Shown in pieces: positions 8,183-16,918 of a stretch of 64,000 nt of DNA (position 1 is the first letter of the stretch; each line of letters starts with the position of its first letter). The notes under the pieces are model-generated. The model had not been told where the DNA came from. It saw only the letters and a list, made by a program, of their open reading frames with translations, and ran no database searches. Both the position numbers and the translations under genes were made by a program. This stretch comes from an uncultured Saprospiraceae bacterium. GTDB lineage: Bacteria; Bacteroidota; Bacteroidia; Chitinophagales; Saprospiraceae. Location: positions 310,001 to 374,000 of the forward strand of contig CALEYL010000072.1 in NCBI GenBank assembly GCA_937926205.1, read 5' to 3'.

Positions 8183-9172
8183 TCATCCTCCTATGGTCGC
8201 CATACTTTCTGAAACCGGCCCATTTAAAAACCGGTTGGCTTCTGCCTCATGTCCGTCTTTGAACCGGTGGCTGATGGCATCCTGAAACAAAGCTGCAAGC
8301 TCTGCATCATTGGCGCCATTGCGCAGGATGTCGCGCACGTTAAAAACCCCGGAATCATACAGGCAGGTCTTAAGCAGTCCTTGCGGCGTAAGGCGGATGC
8401 GGTTACAGGTTCCGCAAAAGGTACGGCTATAAGCAGCAATGATCCCGACGGTGCCCAGGTGGCCTTCAATGGCATAATTACTGGAAGTAGAGTGGGGTGG
8501 ATCCGGGATTTTGTGCAGTGTGGGATATTGTTCCCGGATGTGGGCTACGATGCGTTTGTAATTCCAAACCCATTCCTGATAATGTTGCCCCGAGCCGTTA
8601 AACGGCATTTCTTCAATGAAGCGGACACTGACCGGCAGACGACGGGTCATTTCCACCAAAGGCAGGATGTCCTGCTCATTCTGCCCCTGCATCACCACGC
8701 TGTTGATTTTGACGTCAATGTCGTGCTGGAGCAATTCGTCCAGTGTTTTCATCACCGCCGGAAATTCATCCCGCCGGGTAACTTCAAAAAAACGCACCGG
8801 ATCAAGGCTGTCCAGGCTTAGGTTTACAGAAGTGATTTTCAGACTTTTGAAGTGTTTCACATGGGGCGCAGTCAGCACACCATTCGTAGTCAGGGCTATT
8901 TTTTTGATGCCATCCAGTGCAGCAATTCGCGTCAGAAATTTCATCAAATCTTTACGCACAAAAGGCTCTCCGCCGGTGATGCGCACTTTGTCCACGCCCA
9001 ATTCAGACAATACCCTGATGATGCGCTCCATTTCTTCGTAGCTCAAAAGCTCCTGTCGGGGCAAAAACTTAATCCCCTCTTCCGGCATGCAGTAAAAGCA
9101 GCGCAGGTTGCACCGGTCCGTAATCGCGAGCCGGACGTAGTTGATGAGGCGACCATGGTTGTCGTAGAGCAT
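8183..9172 (-). CDS. moaA: GTP 3',8-cyclase MoaA
   Basis: Radical SAM enzyme for the first step of molybdenum cofactor synthesis. The N-terminal cluster is C21NLRC25FYC28 after RLAITDR. RITGGEPFVRKDL contains the GGEP SAM motif. The second, C-terminal cluster uses Cys253, Cys256 and Cys270 in FCGTCNRIRL and LLKTCLYDSG. The protein ends in Gly-Gly, as active MoaA does. 329 aa, full length. It follows moeA by 11 bp on the same strand, so a moeA-moaA operon is likely. Confidence 0.97.
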   Translation of the reverse strand: MLYDNHGRLINYVRLAITDRCNLRCFYCMPEEGIKFLPRQELLSYEEMERIIRVLSELGVDKVRITGGEPFVRKDLMKFLTRIAALDGIKKIALTTNGVLTAPHVKHFKSLKITSVNLSLDSLDPVRFFEVTRRDEFPAVMKTLDELLQHDIDVKINSVVMQGQNEQDILPLVEMTRRLPVSVRFIEEMPFNGSGQHYQEWVWNYKRIVAHIREQYPTLHKIPDPPHSTSSNYAIEGHLGTVGIIAAYSRTFCGTCNRIRLTPQGLLKTCLYDSGVFNVRDILRNGANDAELAALFQDAISHRFKDGHEAEANRFLNGPVSESMATIGG

Positions 9173-9183
9173 GTTCAGGTAGT

Positions 9184-10404
9184 TTAGTACCGGTAGCGGT
9201 GAAGAAGAAATACAGAGCCTGGTAGAAAAACATCTTGTTCGAGCGGAAGTTCTAAAAAGCCGTCTGCATCATTCAGATTAGCTAAATCGCCGGACCCCTG
9301 ACCAGGCAAAGGATAAGCCTGGAGTATTCCATCTGAGCCTGATATCAGGCGTACGGGCAGGAAATAAGTTAATACGGGGTTGAAAACGACCTTCTCCATC
9401 AGCATTGCCCATTCAGGAGGGCACGGGTTTTGGTCTGAACTTTGCCTCAAAAACGGCACAAGGTAGCGGCAGGCGCACATGAATGCAGAAACCGGGTTGC
9501 CGGGAAAAGCGAAAATGACTGCTCGTCCGGGCAATTGCCCAAACCAGAAGGGTTTTCCGGGACGTTGCGATACTTTGTGAAAACATTTTTCCACGCCGAG
9601 GTTTTGCAAAATCTGCGGTACAAAATCATATTTTCCGGCTGAAACAGCACCGCTCAGGATTATCAGATCGAATGAATTGAAAATTTCTGCCAACCCTTGC
9701 TCAATGGCTTCCCGGTCGTCGGGAAAATGGAACTGCCGGCTGTTGAGCTGAAATTGATCCTGCAGTAAAGCATGGATTGCAAATACATTCGAAGCTCTGA
9801 TTTGATGGGGTAGCGGGGTCTGATCGACGCCTACCAACTCATCGCCGGTAGAAATGATGGCCGTTCGCGGCAGTCGCGCTACCCGGATGCGGGATTTCCC
9901 GACAGTCGCCGCAGTCGCAATTTCTGCCGGGCCGATTTTTTTGCCTTTTGGAACGATGGCGTCGTTTGCCTTGCGGTCAATGCCCTGAAAATGAATGTTC
10001 TGCCGAAATTTAACCGGCTCAGATTGGATCATTGCCGCCCCGCTTTCAATTTTCAGGTTCTCATAAGGAATAACGGTGTCGGCGCCTTCGGGAAGCATAG
10101 CGCCGGTCATTACCTCCAGGCAATTTGCAGGATTTGTAAGACTTAGTTGTGCTGAGCCGGCTGCCTGAACGCCCTCAATATGGAAACTGCGCTGACCTTG
10201 TTCAAATGAAGCATACCGGATGGCAATGCCGTCCATGGTAACCCGGTCAAAGGGAGGGAAATCGCGATCGGCCGTGAGGTCTTCCCAAAGGATGCGCCCC
10301 AGCGATTCGTTCAGGCTGACTTCTTCCCATCCCAGATTCAGGATATGGTCGAAAATGATTTTTTCTGCTTGAGAAACGGTGTGCATGTTGCTTTGAATTG
10401 GCAT
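9184..10404 (-). CDS. moeA: Molybdopterin molybdenumtransferase MoeA
   Basis: MoeA inserts molybdate into adenylylated molybdopterin. Recognised by FPPFDRVTMDGIAIR near residue 49, EVMTGAMLPEGADTVIPYE, the KKIGPAEIATAATVGKSRI segment, the MoCF-fold motif IISTGDELVG, SGAVSAGKYDFV and IFAFPGNPVSAFMC. 406 aa. The start is taken at 10404 (MPIQSNMH); an in-frame ATG at 10386 is an equally possible start. First gene of the moeA-moaA pair; divergent from sufS with about 100 bp between start codons. Confidence 0.95.
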   Translation of the reverse strand: MPIQSNMHTVSQAEKIIFDHILNLGWEEVSLNESLGRILWEDLTADRDFPPFDRVTMDGIAIRYASFEQGQRSFHIEGVQAAGSAQLSLTNPANCLEVMTGAMLPEGADTVIPYENLKIESGAAMIQSEPVKFRQNIHFQGIDRKANDAIVPKGKKIGPAEIATAATVGKSRIRVARLPRTAIISTGDELVGVDQTPLPHQIRASNVFAIHALLQDQFQLNSRQFHFPDDREAIEQGLAEIFNSFDLIILSGAVSAGKYDFVPQILQNLGVEKCFHKVSQRPGKPFWFGQLPGRAVIFAFPGNPVSAFMCACRYLVPFLRQSSDQNPCPPEWAMLMEKVVFNPVLTYFLPVRLISGSDGILQAYPLPGQGSGDLANLNDADGFLELPLEQDVFLPGSVFLLHRYRY

Positions 10405-10506
10405 GAGCCCTGATTAACAAAGATAACCCTTTCGATTTTTTAATGTTGTAAAGATGATCGGATAAGCCGGTTTTTATTGATTTTTGCTTTATCTAAAAAA
10501 ATTCCG

Positions 10507-11727
10507 ATGGATCCGGAAACAGTCAGGCAAGAGTTCCCCATATTCCGGCATCGCCCCGGGTTGGTCTATTTTGACAATGCTGCCACAACGCAAAAGCCCG
10601 GATCGGTGCTGGCTGCCATGCAATCGTTTTACGAGACCCACAATGCCAATGCTCATAGGGGAGCTTATCGCCTGGCTGCAGAAGCCACAGACATTTACGA
10701 GGCTACCCGCGAAAAAGTCCGCGCTTTTCTAAATGCCCGCAGCATTCGGGAAATAGTATTTACCGGAGGTACAACCTCCGGGATCAACCTCGTTGCTCAA
10801 AGTTTTGCCGCTTCCCAGTTATCGGAAGGCGATGCCGTGCTCATCAGTGCCATGGAGCACCACGCCAATCTGATTCCCTGGCAGCAGCTTTGTTTGCAAA
10901 AACGCGCCCGTTTGCTGGTCGTCCCCATCACTTCAGACGGGGCCCTGGACCTGGAATTTTATAAACAACAACTGGAAACAGAAAATGGACGAATCAAACT
11001 CGTTGCCATAACCCATGTTTCAAATACCCTGGGGACGCTAAACCCGGTAGCAGAAATCATCGCTTTAGCCCACCGGCATAACGCCGCCGTTTTGGTAGAT
11101 GCCGCACAAAGCGTGGCAACACATCAACCCGATGTTCAGGCACTGGATGCAGATTTTCTGGTCTTTTCAGGGCATAAAATGTTCGGACCAACCGGAACTG
11201 GCGTTTTGTATGGCAAAGAATCCTTGTTGGAAGCCATGCCACCTGCCACTTTTGGAGGAGGGATGATCCGGCAGGTGTCTTTTGAACAAACCAGCTACGC
11301 TCCTTCTCCACAGAAATTTGAACCCGGCACACCCAATATTGCCGGAGTTGCCGGTCTTGGCGCAGCGGTTGACTGGCTCCAGCGCATTGGTTGCCAGACC
11401 ATAGACCAGCATGTACAGCAATTACTGGAGCAGGCTACAGCCCGGCTTCAAACCATCAAAGACTTAAGAATTATTGGACAAGCCCCTCAAAAATCCGGTA
11501 TTTTATCCTTCTTACTGGGCGACATTCATCCCCACGATCTGGCCACTTTTTTGGATCAACACCAAATTTGCGTCCGGGCAGGGCATCATTGCACCCAACC
11601 GTTGATGGACATTCTGGAAATTCCGGGCACGGTCCGCGCCTCTTTCAGCATTTACAATACAACCGCGGAGGTGGACTTGCTTGCAGATGCGATAAATGAC
11701 GCCAGCCGGTTCTTTAGATCTTTGTAA
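10507..11727 (+). CDS. sufS: Cysteine desulfurase SufS (group II)
   Basis: PLP enzyme releasing sulfur from cysteine for Fe-S clusters and other thio-cofactors. ATG at 10507 (MDPETVRQEFPIF) gives 406 aa, the family length; a TTG 30 bp upstream is less likely. Key features: VYFDNAATTQKP, EHHANLIPW, the internal-aldimine Lys224 in FSGHKMFG, and the nucleophilic Cys362 in RAGHHCTQPL, the short-loop form typical of SufS. It probably works with SufU at 7622. It ends shortly before a strong bidirectional terminator. Confidence 0.95.
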   Translation: MDPETVRQEFPIFRHRPGLVYFDNAATTQKPGSVLAAMQSFYETHNANAHRGAYRLAAEATDIYEATREKVRAFLNARSIREIVFTGGTTSGINLVAQSFAASQLSEGDAVLISAMEHHANLIPWQQLCLQKRARLLVVPITSDGALDLEFYKQQLETENGRIKLVAITHVSNTLGTLNPVAEIIALAHRHNAAVLVDAAQSVATHQPDVQALDADFLVFSGHKMFGPTGTGVLYGKESLLEAMPPATFGGGMIRQVSFEQTSYAPSPQKFEPGTPNIAGVAGLGAAVDWLQRIGCQTIDQHVQQLLEQATARLQTIKDLRIIGQAPQKSGILSFLLGDIHPHDLATFLDQHQICVRAGHHCTQPLMDILEIPGTVRASFSIYNTTAEVDLLADAINDASRFFRSL

Positions 11728-11749
11728 ATAATGCCTGTCTATTTGGTCT

Positions 11750-11798
11750 GTGTCTGGGCTTTACCTGCCTGCCTTGCCGGCAGGTAAAGCCCAGACAC
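11750..11798. terminator. Bidirectional hairpin terminator between sufS and the TauE gene
   Basis: Perfect 20-bp inverted repeat: arm one at 11750-11769, arm two at 11779-11798, 9-base loop. It lies between the convergent ends of sufS (11727) and the TauE/SafE gene (11802). No long T-run follows on the plus strand, but the stem is very stable. Terminator function is inferred from position and stability. Confidence 0.75.
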
Positions 11799-11801
11799 CA
11801 A

Positions 11802-12551
11802 TTAACCCAGGTTTTTCCAAAGAATATTTGCCCCGGCATACAATACCAAAATGGCCGTCACCCAGCGCACGTGCGTCTGTAGGAACACGAGTACATTCAG
11901 CCGGCTGCCCAACTGGCCGCCAAGCAACACGGCAATGACCAGTGGAAACACCAATGCCGGGTCAAATTGAAACCGGCCGCTCAAAAATTGTCCGGCCAGA
12001 CCAAAAATCGAATTGACCAAAATGAAAAAACTGGCCGTAGCGGCAATGCGTTTTGGGGTATCCCAACGGATCAAATGCAGCAGGGGGGAAAGAAAGATGC
12101 CCCCGCCGATGCCAACGACTCCTGAAAGATAACCAATGCCGCCACCCAATGCAGGGGGGAGCCAATCCGGGTTTTTTATGACAGAAACCGAATCTTCATG
12201 AGTGTTCGTTTTTTGAAAGATCATGAGGATTGCTGAAATAACAAGGCTGCTGCCAAGGAGGATGAAAAATGTTTTTTCCTTTAGCGGGGTAAGGCCGCCC
12301 AAAAAAGCCATGGGAACAGAAGCCAGGCAGATGAAGATGATTTTTCGAAGATCAAGAAAACCTTTTTTCCAAAAAAGCCAGCTGCCTCCGGCTACGACGA
12401 CAATGTTACAGAGCAATGCCGTTGGCCGGAGGGTTTCCATCGCCAGTCCGAATACAGCCATAGCTGCGAGGTAACTGGAACCGCCGCCAAATCCTGCTGA
12501 AGCGTATATGGCGGCAATAATAAAAAACAGAATGACCAGTTCAATATTCAT
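11802..12551 (-). CDS. TauE/SafE family sulfite/organosulfonate permease
   Basis: A 249-aa membrane protein with the two-fold repeated TauE/SafE topology. The first half has AIYASAGFGGGSSYLAAM and the second IGYLSGVVGIGGGIFLSPLL; these glycine-rich paired motifs are the family signature. About eight hydrophobic segments can be counted. Members export or import small sulfur-containing anions; the substrate here is unknown. Its place next to sufS and the Moco genes fits a sulfur-related role but does not prove one. Start codons of this gene and the divergent mocA-like gene are only about 27 bp apart, so their promoters must overlap. Confidence 0.9.
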   Translation of the reverse strand: MNIELVILFFIIAAIYASAGFGGGSSYLAAMAVFGLAMETLRPTALLCNIVVVAGGSWLFWKKGFLDLRKIIFICLASVPMAFLGGLTPLKEKTFFILLGSSLVISAILMIFQKTNTHEDSVSVIKNPDWLPPALGGGIGYLSGVVGIGGGIFLSPLLHLIRWDTPKRIAATASFFILVNSIFGLAGQFLSGRFQFDPALVFPLVIAVLLGGQLGSRLNVLVFLQTHVRWVTAILVLYAGANILWKNLG

Positions 12552-12578
12552 ACTCGTACGTATTCATAATCGGATCAA

Positions 12579-13175
12579 ATGCTTACCGTGATCGTATTGG
12601 CCGCCGGCATGTCGCGCCGGATGGGGAATGTCAATAAACTCCTCCTGCCTTTTCGGGGCAGTACGATTCTGGAGTCGACCCTCAGGCAAATCCCCGCTTC
12701 AGAAGCGGGGGATATGGTGATCGTTTTGGGGCACGAAGCAACACAAATCAGTCCACTGCTTGCGCCATATCCTGTTCGAACGGTCTTCAATCCTGATTAT
12801 GAGGCCGGTATGACGACTTCCATTCAGGCCGGGGTAAAGGCAGCTCGCGTCGATACGGAAGGGTTTATGATTTGTTTGTCCGATATGCCCCTGATCGAGT
12901 CGGCAACTTATCGCAACCTGATTGAGGTCTTTTATGAAAAAAAGGAAACAGATGAATATACAATAATACAGCCGGTTTACGAGAACACACCGGGAAACCC
13001 TGTGGTTTTTTCTGCCGCCTATAAAAATAGCATCCTGGCCCTGGATTTTAAAGAAGGTTGTAAGCCTTTGGTACAAAAGAACCGGCAACATGTTTATCGG
13101 GTTGAGGTTCATACTGACGCCATCTTCCGGGACGCCGATACCGAAGCGGCTTATAAGAAGCTACTCTCCGGGTAA
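12579..13175 (+). CDS. mocA: MocA/MobA-like nucleotidyltransferase (molybdenum cofactor cytidylyltransferase family)
   Basis: 198-aa protein starting VIVLAAGMSRRMGNVNKLLL, the nucleotide-binding loop of the MobA/MocA superfamily. VFNPDYEAGMTTSIQAG and MICLSDMPLI match the MocA group, which attaches CMP to molybdenum cofactor for hydroxylase enzymes. PGNPVVFSA is the later conserved strand. Together with the XdhC protein this suggests a cytosine-dinucleotide cofactor and a xanthine dehydrogenase-family enzyme elsewhere in the genome (inference). MobA for GMP is the main alternative, but its longer guanine loop is not seen. Confidence 0.85.
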   Translation: MLTVIVLAAGMSRRMGNVNKLLLPFRGSTILESTLRQIPASEAGDMVIVLGHEATQISPLLAPYPVRTVFNPDYEAGMTTSIQAGVKAARVDTEGFMICLSDMPLIESATYRNLIEVFYEKKETDEYTIIQPVYENTPGNPVVFSAAYKNSILALDFKEGCKPLVQKNRQHVYRVEVHTDAIFRDADTEAAYKKLLSG

Positions 13176-13186
13176 TGGCTGTAATC

Positions 13187-14770
13187 CTAACCCCTGTTGT
13201 GCAAAACAAATTTTACTTTTCTGTTTGCGGGTACTTTGCCTGAGGCATCAGCAGGAGGAAGCACTGTTGCGCCATAGCCCTTTGCTTTTAGCCGATTGAT
13301 GGGAACTCCTTGTACCTCCAGATAGCGCATGCAGGCCTCAGCCCTGTTTTGGGAAATGCGCATCGCGCTGGTTTCTCCGGGGTCTGCATGACCTTCCAGC
13401 AACAAATGGTAATCAGGATTTTTGATGAGGAAAAGGGCTATCTGGTCCAAAATGCCAGGGTCGGAAAGGGTTGAGCTTCCTTCTTCAAACAGCAGGTCGC
13501 GCTCAGAAATCCAGGCAACTTCCTGTTCCGTACTCAGTTCCAGGGGGCAGCCTTTGTTGACATAAGCTCCAAAAATCAGGGGGCAGGCGTCGTCAAGGTC
13601 GGCAATGCCATCGTTGTCCGAATCGGGGCATCCTTTGAGGACGATAACGCCAAATTCATTCAGACAACGGTCTTTATAGTCCGGAACACCGTCGCCATCA
13701 CGGTCCATGTCTTCCGAGCATCCTTTATACGCTGCTGTTCCCGGAAAATCGGGGCAAAGGTCCAGTGCGTCTTCTACGCCATCGTGATCGCTATCGGGGA
13801 AAGGACAGCCGCCGCGTGTGGCTAATCCTGCTTCATTGGGGCAACGGTCGTAAGCGTCGGGAATGCCGTCGGCATCGGTGTCGGGGCAGCCGCTGTACCG
13901 CGACAGGCCAATCAGATCCGGGCACTCGTCATCTTCATCCGCCACACCGTCGCCATCTGCATCCGGTAATTTTACCTTTAATTTCCGTTTGTATCCCAAT
14001 GCCATCTTGACACTTTCGCGCCCCAGCCGAATCCCGAGAATGAGCCCGCCAAAGGCATAACCATCGTTGTTGGAAGGATTGGCAGCATAACTGATGCCAT
14101 CAAGCCGGTCGGTAAAAGGAAGCCGGATGCCTGCTTCGGCGCCGAGGTACCACTTTGGGGCAAGTTGCCAGCGGATGCCTCCACCAAGGGGCAATACAAA
14201 TTGGGTTTCAGAGCGTAGTGCTAATTTATCGGCAGCAATGCCTTCTGCAAGATTTTCCAGTTTGCAGCGGTCAAAAACAGGTCTTGGGTCGTAGAATAAT
14301 ATACCGCCGCCGGCAAACAGGTAAGGCAGAACTTTGCTGTTGTTTCCTTCAATGGCCCAGGGAGACCATTCCGCCATCAAAGCGCCTTCAATGTATTGGG
14401 TTGTAAAACTGAATGCGCGTTCTTTGCGCCAGATCGGGCTGTCGTAATTCAGGTCTTTGTTGGACAGCTTTCCGAACATCCCGGAAACGCGAACAGACCA
14501 TTGAGAAGTAAAGTAGCGCCGGAAAAAAAATCCCCCTGAAAAGCGGGTTTCAGGCAGGTATGGAAATGAGGAAGCCGAAATGTCGCCGGAATAAAAAGCC
14601 CCGCCCATTAATACGCCCGTTTCCCACCTGGGCGCTTGTGCCCGGGTGATTACTGGGACATAGCAAATTGCTGCAAACAGTAATAAAAGTGCCGGATGGT
14701 ATCGCACGATGATTGGCTTTTTAATATTAACCCGGTTTTCCTGTTTTGTTAAAATGAAACGCATCATCAT
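13187..14770 (-). CDS. OmpA-family outer membrane protein with thrombospondin type 3 repeats
   Basis: Signal peptide (hydrophobic stretch ALLLLFAAICYVPVI before TRAQA), then a beta-barrel-like region of about 220 residues (GGAFYSGDI, FAGGGILFYDP, YLGAEAGIRLPF). Five to six calcium-binding thrombospondin type 3 units follow (DADGDGVADEDDECPD, DTDADGIPDAYDRCPN and similar). The C-terminus is an OmpA peptidoglycan-binding domain (LLEGHADPGE, SQNRAEACMRYL, RLKAKGYGAT). It probably links the outer membrane to the wall. The start is uncertain: the ATGs at 14770, 14767 and 14764 are adjacent, and one at 14812 lies further upstream. Convergent with the mocA-like gene. Confidence 0.9.
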   Translation of the reverse strand: MMMRFILTKQENRVNIKKPIIVRYHPALLLLFAAICYVPVITRAQAPRWETGVLMGGAFYSGDISASSFPYLPETRFSGGFFFRRYFTSQWSVRVSGMFGKLSNKDLNYDSPIWRKERAFSFTTQYIEGALMAEWSPWAIEGNNSKVLPYLFAGGGILFYDPRPVFDRCKLENLAEGIAADKLALRSETQFVLPLGGGIRWQLAPKWYLGAEAGIRLPFTDRLDGISYAANPSNNDGYAFGGLILGIRLGRESVKMALGYKRKLKVKLPDADGDGVADEDDECPDLIGLSRYSGCPDTDADGIPDAYDRCPNEAGLATRGGCPFPDSDHDGVEDALDLCPDFPGTAAYKGCSEDMDRDGDGVPDYKDRCLNEFGVIVLKGCPDSDNDGIADLDDACPLIFGAYVNKGCPLELSTEQEVAWISERDLLFEEGSSTLSDPGILDQIALFLIKNPDYHLLLEGHADPGETSAMRISQNRAEACMRYLEVQGVPINRLKAKGYGATVLPPADASGKVPANRKVKFVLHNRG

Positions 14771-15097
14771 CAGGATGTGTTGCCAAAAGCCGGGTTTCAT
14801 CTGGCCCCCCAAAGATACGCAAACCCTTGTCGCATGTGTATTTTTTATATTTTTCGTAATTTTTTATTTTAAAAAAGCTGTTTTGCTTAATCATTATTTT
14901 GCAAAAAAACAAAATTTTGATATTTTTGGGACTGTATTTGAGAATGCTACACTACCTGCCAAAACTTTCATCCGCTATTTTGCTGGTTTCTCATCCTATG
15001 CACTGTTTGCACGGTGCTGTATTCCATTGCTGTATTTAGGTTTTTAGGATCCGGGTTCCTGCAAAAGGCGCTATTGGCAAAACAAAACTGAATTCCC
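14771..15097. other. AT-rich intergenic region between divergent ompA-like and transglycosylase genes
   Basis: About 330 bp that must carry two divergent promoters. The part from about 14840 to 14950 is strongly A/T with runs of A and T. No RNA gene, repeat or convincing coding frame was recognised. Confidence 0.5.
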
Positions 15098-15970
15098 ATG
15101 AATTTACTGAACCTCTCAGGATGCTTCATCCTGTGCCTCCTGGCTATTCTGTGCCCGGTCGAAACACATGCTGATTCTGAAACAAAGAGCCGCATCACCC
15201 AATTGGATATGCCTTTCCGCTTAAGAGAATACGAATCAGTCGCCATTCTGAAAATTAAAGATTATGTTCAACCGGTAAAGCCTGGCGCTCGTCGCTTATT
15301 GAAGCAAATGAACTGCTATTTCCCCAAAATAGAACAAATACTGAAGGCTAAACGAATGCCTGATTTTCTGAAATACATCCCGGTAGCAGAGTCCAGGCTT
15401 TCCACTTCAGTTGTGTCACCTCAGGGCGCGGCCGGGCTTTGGCAATTGATGCCCAATACCGCAAGGAATTATGGCCTCGAAGTATCTGAGCACAAAGATG
15501 AACGTCTGGATCCGGAGCGCGCAACCGAAGCGGCCCTGAATTTTTTGCAGGACCTCTATTACGAGTTTGGCGATTGGACGCTGGCGCTTGCTGCCTACAA
15601 TTGTGGCTCCGGGAAAGTGAAAAAAGCCATAAAAAGAATGAACTGCCGGAACTACCACGAGATAAAAATGCTGTTGCCTAAGCAAACGCGTTATTACTTA
15701 CCTTCCCTTCTGGCTGCAGCCTACCTCGATTCGTACTTCAGAAAAAAGCCTCAACCTGTTAAAGACGATAGAAAACAGCAAGCGTCTCAAAAAGTAGCCA
15801 GCTTTTCTCCATTTTCTTTAAATTTTTTCAAAAACAGGCCTTCTTTTGCCTTTGAACCGGCAAAAAAGAACGGTTCCCTACCTTTCCTCCCCTCTATTTT
15901 TATCATGCCGGCCCTTGTTCAGACCCGGCCTGAACCGGAGTTGCTCCTGATGGGCAATGTTTCCTGTTGA
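15098..15970 (+). CDS. Secreted lytic transglycosylase (SLT, MltD-like)
   Basis: Cleaves peptidoglycan glycan strands. Signal peptide at residues 1-25 (LSGCFILCLLAILCPV, then ETHAD). The SLT domain spans about residues 75-210: DFLKYIPVAESRLS with catalytic Glu98, PQGAAGLWQLMPNTARNYGL, DERLDPERATEAALNFL and DWTLALAAYNCGSGKV. The C-terminal 70 residues are basic and proline-rich, without the LysM repeats found in MltD. Acts in the periplasm. Monocistronic as far as can be seen. Confidence 0.92.
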   Translation: MNLLNLSGCFILCLLAILCPVETHADSETKSRITQLDMPFRLREYESVAILKIKDYVQPVKPGARRLLKQMNCYFPKIEQILKAKRMPDFLKYIPVAESRLSTSVVSPQGAAGLWQLMPNTARNYGLEVSEHKDERLDPERATEAALNFLQDLYYEFGDWTLALAAYNCGSGKVKKAIKRMNCRNYHEIKMLLPKQTRYYLPSLLAAAYLDSYFRKKPQPVKDDRKQQASQKVASFSPFSLNFFKNRPSFAFEPAKKNGSLPFLPSIFIMPALVQTRPEPELLLMGNVSC

Positions 15971-16330
15971 AGCGTTTAGCCAGGTGGAGGAGCTGCCTGT
16001 TTTTGGAGTGCTGGCATAAAAGTGAAAGATGGATGGCGGCTTTATATTTTGATAATCAGGGGTTTATCTGATAACCCCTTGCGTTTCCCAACCCTGGTTT
16101 TTTGACAAAAAAAAGAGGCAGCGCTAAATAGCACTACCTCAGCCCTAACCAAATAAAACCAAATTATGTCTTTTCGCGGGCATTAGCCCGTGTACTGTTG
16201 TCAATTGATAATGCAAATATAAGGGTTATTGTAAAAAATACAATTACAAAATCGATAATTTTTTTCTTTTTTTCTTTTCTCGCTTCTAATAAACCCCGGT
16301 TTTTTTAAAGATTAGGCAAATTGGCCTTTT
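15971..16330. other. Intergenic region with a weak hairpin, no gene seen
   Basis: 360 bp between convergent genes. Around 16112-16140 an imperfect stem (GAGGCAG... pairing with ...CTACCTC, loop near AAAT) follows an A-run, a possible terminator for the minus-strand neighbour. A short frame ATGTCTTTTCGCGGGCATTAG (16166-16186) would give a six-residue peptide; there is no support that it is made. The 16200-16320 part is AT-rich. Confidence 0.4.
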
Positions 16331-16888
16331 TCAGGGGGATGAAGAATCCCCCTTTTTTAGAATTGCCCGCTGTAGCACACCGACCTTAAATGACCGCACT
16401 TCCGGGATTTCTTCTTCGCCCGATTTACCCCCTCCACTTGTCGCTATGGGTTCGGCCGGACCGGCTACCACTTCAAAAACAAGGCTTTGTCCCTGCATCT
16501 CATAAGTGCAAAGGAGCAACTGTCCCTGTACTTCAAAGCTGTTGAACAGTTTCCCTCCCAGAAGAAAAGCATCCAGTACAATGTTGTTGTTTTCATCGAT
16601 GGCGTAATGACCTGCTTCAGCATCTTTGGTCAACAGGGTATAAGGCCGCTTTCCGGCAAGGGTGTCCTTGTTGTAGACCGTGATCCAGTCATAATTTGCG
16701 CTGTTGGGCACCGGGCGGATGGTGACTTCCATGGACACCGTTTGTTTAATACCACTGGCGTTGCAAATGAGGAGGTCACCGGACCAGGTACCCGTCCAGG
16801 AAGCCGGGAATGTGGTATTTTCCTGCGCATTGGCAAGGGCACCGGTAAGTAACAGCATCAAACAGATAAATAAGGTTTTGTTTTGCAT
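16331..16888 (-). CDS. Hypothetical secreted protein
   Basis: Signal peptide at the N-terminus (MQNKTLFICLMLLLTGALAN, then AQ). The mature part of about 165 residues begins FPASWTGTWSGDLLI and looks like a single beta-rich domain (alternating hydrophobic strands, GLN-rich turns), comparable in style to lipocalin-like secreted Bacteroidota proteins. The C-terminal 40 residues are charged with a GGGKSGEEE linker. I chose ATG 16888 over 16900 because the lysine-hydrophobic signal then starts at once. No T9SS sorting domain. Function unknown. The next gene upstream on the same strand ends at 16919, so they may be cotranscribed. Confidence 0.8.
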   Translation of the reverse strand: MQNKTLFICLMLLLTGALANAQENTTFPASWTGTWSGDLLICNASGIKQTVSMEVTIRPVPNSANYDWITVYNKDTLAGKRPYTLLTKDAEAGHYAIDENNNIVLDAFLLGGKLFNSFEVQGQLLLCTYEMQGQSLVFEVVAGPAEPIATSGGGKSGEEEIPEVRSFKVGVLQRAILKKGDSSSP

Positions 16889-16918
16889 GGTTCGTGTCAT
16901 TTAAAAAAAGCGAAAATC

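Noticed and set aside
16166..16186. Six-residue leader peptide before the 16331 gene
   Set aside because: It is on the opposite strand to the adjacent 3' end and has no downstream gene to control; chance frame.
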